A stretch of 64,000 bases of DNA from Hyaloraphidium curvatum. Its lineage: Eukaryota > Monoblepharomycota > Hyaloraphidiomycetes > Hyaloraphidiales > Hyaloraphidiaceae. This document shows positions 60,609-64,000 of this stretch, in pieces (positions within the stretch are counted from its first letter, which is position 1; each line of letters opens with the position of its first letter). Made by a program: the position numbers and the translations under genes. The stretch covers positions 186,001 to 250,000 of the forward strand of contig JAIVFI010000020.1 of the NCBI GenBank assembly GCA_025558095.1. Reading direction: 5' to 3'. A model generated the notes under the pieces. The model made no database searches and was not told where the DNA came from. It worked only from the letters and a program-made list of their open reading frames with translations.

Positions 60609-61792
60609 CTAGAGTTCATGGATTGATGAGCTCGCTTCGACATTCGGTCGCCGTCGTGCTGCATCCGTCCCTAACGTCCGTGCGCAGTTTGATGCTCCAT
60701 TGTCATGCACAGAGGGGGTTTGTCGTCCGGAGACGTTCCGAGATGGCAAAGGCGGGATTTGAAGCGCGTTCGCGAGGAAGAGGTGCGAACGCAGACCGCG
60801 GTCCAGAACAGCACAGCACGTCACCCTCGACGACCTCACCCTCAGCTCGTAATGCCGCACCGATATACGGTGGAGAACAGCGCGGCCGTCAGTAGTCTCT
60901 TACGCGATTCCTGGTTCCACCCCTGGGATGGCAGTACGGGCTCGCGCGTGGACCGTGGCCCGTTAAACTGGAAACGAACTGCCGAGCGAACTCCCCTCCC
61001 CGACCTGCAAACGCATCCCGCTTAAACGGCACCTAGGCGGCGCCAGGAGCATCTTGGAAGGCGATGCCGACGGCGCGGCTCCGTTTTGCGCCCGATCGTC
61101 GTCGCTACGACGACCGAAGTGCCGCGGTTGTGTCGAACCGCTGCGCTCCCGTTTCGCGACGTGGCATTCCACAGAAAGGGGGCCGAGCTCCCAGAATTCC
61201 ACGTCGGAAAACGACTCAAAGGGGATCTCGGCCGCTCAGAACCCGATTCTGGGGAACCCGCACCGCATCGGTTTGGCGCTAGACCATGTCGCCCGCCGGA
61301 GCACTGGAAGCGACGGAGGTCAGGCGGTAGCGGCTCTCCTCCTCTGGAGCTTCAATGGATAAAATGCTTCGCTCGCCGGTGTCTGGAGCCGCGTTGGCAT
61401 CCGCCGGCGCGCGGACGGTGCGGCGCCCGAATCCCTCGGAGCTAGTGGCCGATTCGAAATAAGTGCAAAGGCGGCGCGAGTTCCTTCCGGTCTAATCGTT
61501 CGGCCCTATGGAGTGGAGCAAGGAGCTTTCGCGGGTCCCGGGAGTCCGATCCCGCTTTGGCTGGTCCGAGCGCGCCGGAGCCGGGACCCCCCGGTCAATC
61601 GACTCGGGCTGGTGAAACCCCCGGCAACCGGGCGGAGCTCCCAGCGGCAGAGGGCCGGGAACTGTATGGAATCGGACACCGAGAAGGGCTTTTTCGACGC
61701 GCGGCCTTGGGTTTAGGCGGGCCGTGTGGGCGCCGCACATTCCATCACCGACCCGCACGCCCGCCCGCCCCACCCGTGCCCCGCCCGCCACG
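60609..61792. other. 1.2 kb with no convincing gene
   Basis: Short overlapping frames on both strands without motifs. It may hold the missing 5' exons of the coiled-coil gene (minus) and the promoter of the membrane-protein gene (plus). No repeat or RNA gene was recognised. Confidence 0.4.
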
Positions 61793-63214
61793 ATGGGCGT
61801 CGGCAAGGGAAGATGGCAGGGTGTTTCTCTGCCGCCGCGGGCCCCCCCGCCGCCGCCGCCGCCGAAGCCCAGGAGGGGCAAGCGGTGGACCATCCCCGAG
61901 AAGGGCGAGAAGCCGAGCCTGCTGTGCGCCCCCGTGCTCGCCCTCCTCGGAACCGTCAACACCGCCGCCGCTCTCGCGCTTGCCGTGCACGGCACATCCA
62001 GCCTCCCCACCCCCACCCCGGTTGTCCTTGCCGACCCTGCCCACCACGTCATTGCGCCCCCCCAAGTGACGCTGCTCCATGCCGCCTGCATGATGGCGGC
62101 CGTCGCCGCCCTGTTCGCACTGGACGCTGCGATGGACTGGCTGGCTGAGGTGCTCGGGGTGAGCGAGGAGGTCGGCTGGATGGGTGCCGTTGCCCGTTGG
62201 GTGGGGTCGGCGGCGTCCCGGGTGCGGGAGTGGGCGAGGAAGAATATGGGCTGCCGGGCACGCAAGAACGGCGGATTTCCGGTCGCTCAAGTCGTCACAC
62301 GCACCCTAGCCGCTTCGGCCGCCGTCATCGCCATCTTGGCCGCGATGAGGCGTGCACTGGGCGGATCCGTGACCTGGTCCAACCTGACCGACGCGGCCAT
62401 GCTCCTCCCTATCGGCTTCTTCACCGTGACGATGCTCCAGTGGATCCAGGCCGATTCGGCGCCCCGCAAGAGCAAACAGCTTCGCCTTCTGCGCAGGTGC
62501 AGGACCGCCAAGATCCTCAAGCCCTCCGCCGCGCCGCCCGGATTCGTCAACGTCGCCACCGCGACCGGACTCGTATTCGTCGCGGCGTTTGCGTACATTC
62601 TGTCCTCTCCGTGGTTGCATTCGTTCCCGTTCGACGCCGGCGTCTCCATCCTCGTCGCGGCAGTCTTTGCCTTCGCCGACAGCCAGAGATGGCACAAGTC
62701 GGACACAACTGGCCGCTGGATCTCGGACGTCAGGATGACCGTCGGCGACTGGGTGAATGTGTTGTCAGATCCGTGCCTCGTAACCTTTCGCAGCGTGCGC
62801 GCCCACGTGAGCGAGGCACTGGAGCGGGAGCGCAAGCTACGCGGCCTCTCGCTCGTCGCACCGAACCGCCATGCCCGCCGGCGCACGACGCGCACGGCGC
62901 GCGGCCTCTCTCGCCCAAGGCTGCTGCCTCGGGCGCCGCGATGCCGCCTGCTCTTGGCCGTCGCTCTGGGAGTGGTCCGCGTGCTCTTCGGCGCGCGGTC
63001 GCTGGTCGGTAGCATCACTGCGCTGGCAGCGCACGTGCTCGAGACCCTGTGGAGCTGGGCGGCCGAGGAAGGACAGAAGGCCGGCCCGCCGACGGTCCCT
63101 GGTGCCTGGATGGACACGGACGAGGGGCCAAGGCAGCGCCTTACCACTCTGCTCACCGGTAGGCACATGCACTCGGGTCGTTGGCAGAGCGTTCTGATCG
63201 ACGTCGTCCACTGA
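61793..63214 (+). CDS. multipass membrane protein, unknown family
   Basis: Single exon, 473 residues from the ATG at 61793 (MGVGKGRWQG); an ATG at 61724 adds 23 Pro-rich residues. A Pro-rich basic head (a run of eight Pro) precedes about seven hydrophobic segments, near residues 43-66, 89-115, 165-185, 195-215, 250-270, 275-292 and 385-405, separated by short Arg/Lys-rich loops. The loop after the sixth helix is long and Arg-rich (ERERKLRGLSLVAPNRHARR). No channel or transporter motif was recognised. The basic loops suggest cytosolic faces by the positive-inside rule. Confidence 0.6.
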   Translation: MGVGKGRWQGVSLPPRAPPPPPPPKPRRGKRWTIPEKGEKPSLLCAPVLALLGTVNTAAALALAVHGTSSLPTPTPVVLADPAHHVIAPPQVTLLHAACMMAAVAALFALDAAMDWLAEVLGVSEEVGWMGAVARWVGSAASRVREWARKNMGCRARKNGGFPVAQVVTRTLAASAAVIAILAAMRRALGGSVTWSNLTDAAMLLPIGFFTVTMLQWIQADSAPRKSKQLRLLRRCRTAKILKPSAAPPGFVNVATATGLVFVAAFAYILSSPWLHSFPFDAGVSILVAAVFAFADSQRWHKSDTTGRWISDVRMTVGDWVNVLSDPCLVTFRSVRAHVSEALERERKLRGLSLVAPNRHARRRTTRTARGLSRPRLLPRAPRCRLLLAVALGVVRVLFGARSLVGSITALAAHVLETLWSWAAEEGQKAGPPTVPGAWMDTDEGPRQRLTTLLTGRHMHSGRWQSVLIDVVH

Positions 63215-63382
63215 AGTCAAGGAGATCAACTGGTTCGTCCAGTCCGCCGCGCAACAAGGCTCCGACCACGATCAACTTGCACGCACCTTTACCTACCCCG
63301 CCTTCGCGGTTCAGGACAGACGCCTTTCTCATTGGCTCACGGGTTCGTCTATTCCGCTTCGGGCCACGCGCATTCTGATGAA

Positions 63383-64000
63383 ATGCCCACAGTGGACCAG
63401 TTCCTCGCCGCCAAGCTGTGCCGCGCGTGGCTCCGCGCCCCGTGGGACGACGCCGCGCAAGCCTGGATGTCTGTCCCTGCGGCGGCGCAGAGCCGCTCGA
63501 CCCGGCGGCGGCGGCGCAGGCAGTTCGGACTCTTCCTCCGCCCCGTACTCGCGCTTGCCACAAGGACGGCTTGGCTCGCCAACGAGGCAACGCTGAGCAT
63601 AGATACGCAGACTGCGGAGCTCAACGGCGAGAATCCTGTGCTTGGAACGGACGACCTCCCGCCGCTGTGCCGCAAGACCCGCGAGGTCATCTTGGCCGAA
63701 ATTGCATTCCTGAGCGCTCCCAGCAGGTAGGCCACGGTGCTGTTGGCCCTTGGGGCGTCGGTCCTCATTCGTACCGTTTCGAAAGGCAAGTGCCCGGCTC
63801 CGAGGGCACGGCCAAGGGCAAGGGCAAGGCCAAGGCACCTCCTGGAGGAGCGGACGGAGATGGGTTGGAGCCGCCGCCGAGCAAGGTCGGCAAGGTGTGC
63901 GGAAGATGCGGGGGGGCCGACCATGAACGGGCCAGCAACAGGCTGTGTCCGTATCACAAGCCCACCATCAAGGCGACGGCGAAGAAGGACGTCGAGCAGG
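63383..64000 (+). CDS. zinc-knuckle protein, truncated by the window edge
   Basis: Exon 63383-63726, a 59-bp intron (GTAGGC donor, CGAAAG acceptor, phase 2), then 63786 to beyond 64000. The first exon is helical with an Arg run (RRRRRRQ). The second has a Lys/Gly-rich stretch and a knuckle CGRCGGADHERASNRLC followed by PYHK. The pattern C-x2-C-G-x3-H-x7-C is found in zinc knuckles of transposon-related and nucleic-acid-binding proteins of fungi. The 3' end is missing, so the family cannot be settled. An alternative upstream start exists, but 63383 is the first ATG in frame. Confidence 0.5.

Overview
The window is nuclear DNA from a GC-rich eukaryote, most likely a fungus and probably an early-diverging, chytrid-like one. 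The evidence is short spliceosomal introns (mostly 47-70 bp, often starting GTGGGT or GTGCGT and carrying a CTGAC-like branch site), a Kre9/Knh1-type cell-wall protein, a mitoribosomal mL41 protein of the yeast Mrpl27 type, Hikeshi, and a gene about every 1.7 kb on either strand. The lineage is an inference; no rRNA or phylogenetic marker is present. Exon structures were worked out by hand from reading frame, intron phase, GT-AG (once GC-AG) borders and continuity of family motifs. Splice sites are therefore predictions.

Layout. 0-15 kb, nearly all on the minus strand: end of a TSP3-like gene, a secreted Kre9-like protein, an AIPR-family protein (a family known from bacterial phage-abortive systems), a secreted FAD amine oxidase, an ankyrin-repeat protein kinase, a frame-broken F-box/LRR gene, a TPT-type sugar transporter, mL41 and a zinc alcohol dehydrogenase. 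15-18 kb: a six-exon secreted protein with ten tandem four-cysteine repeats. 18-20.5 kb: repeats and two degraded F-box genes. 20.6-32.4 kb: a SANT-domain protein, two alpha/beta hydrolases (one with nine exons), a small secreted Cys-rich protein between the two copies of a diverged duplication, an anillin-like PH protein, an AhpD/CMD-like protein and an MTH1-type NUDIX hydrolase. 32.4-33.7 kb: gene-free, rich in GC hairpins, with a CTTG/CTCG microsatellite. 33.7-41.9 kb: LARP7-like RNA-binding protein, S58 peptidase, ChaN-like protein, a tiny membrane protein, Hikeshi, a hotdog thioesterase and a membrane-anchored RlpA/expansin-like protein. 42.3-45.1 kb: a complete-looking hAT transposon. 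45.1-64 kb: a gamma-glutamylcyclotransferase-like ORF with no visible start codon, a two-domain AAA ATPase, homocysteine S-methyltransferase, a His-rich helical protein of unknown family, a cupin, a TKL-like kinase with a C1 zinc finger, glycerol-3-phosphate dehydrogenase, a 13-exon acyl-CoA synthetase, two unknown proteins, a multipass membrane protein and a zinc-knuckle protein cut by the window edge.

The genes do not form one pathway; this is ordinary fungal-style mixed gene order. Two themes stand out. One is a set of very tight head-to-head pairs between 31 and 49 kb (51-263 bp between start codons). The other is secreted or surface proteins (Kre9-like, amine oxidase, Cys-repeat protein, small Cys-rich protein, RlpA-like protein). 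The least explained items are the Cys-repeat protein, the eukaryotic AIPR gene, the His-rich helical protein and the hairpin-rich island.
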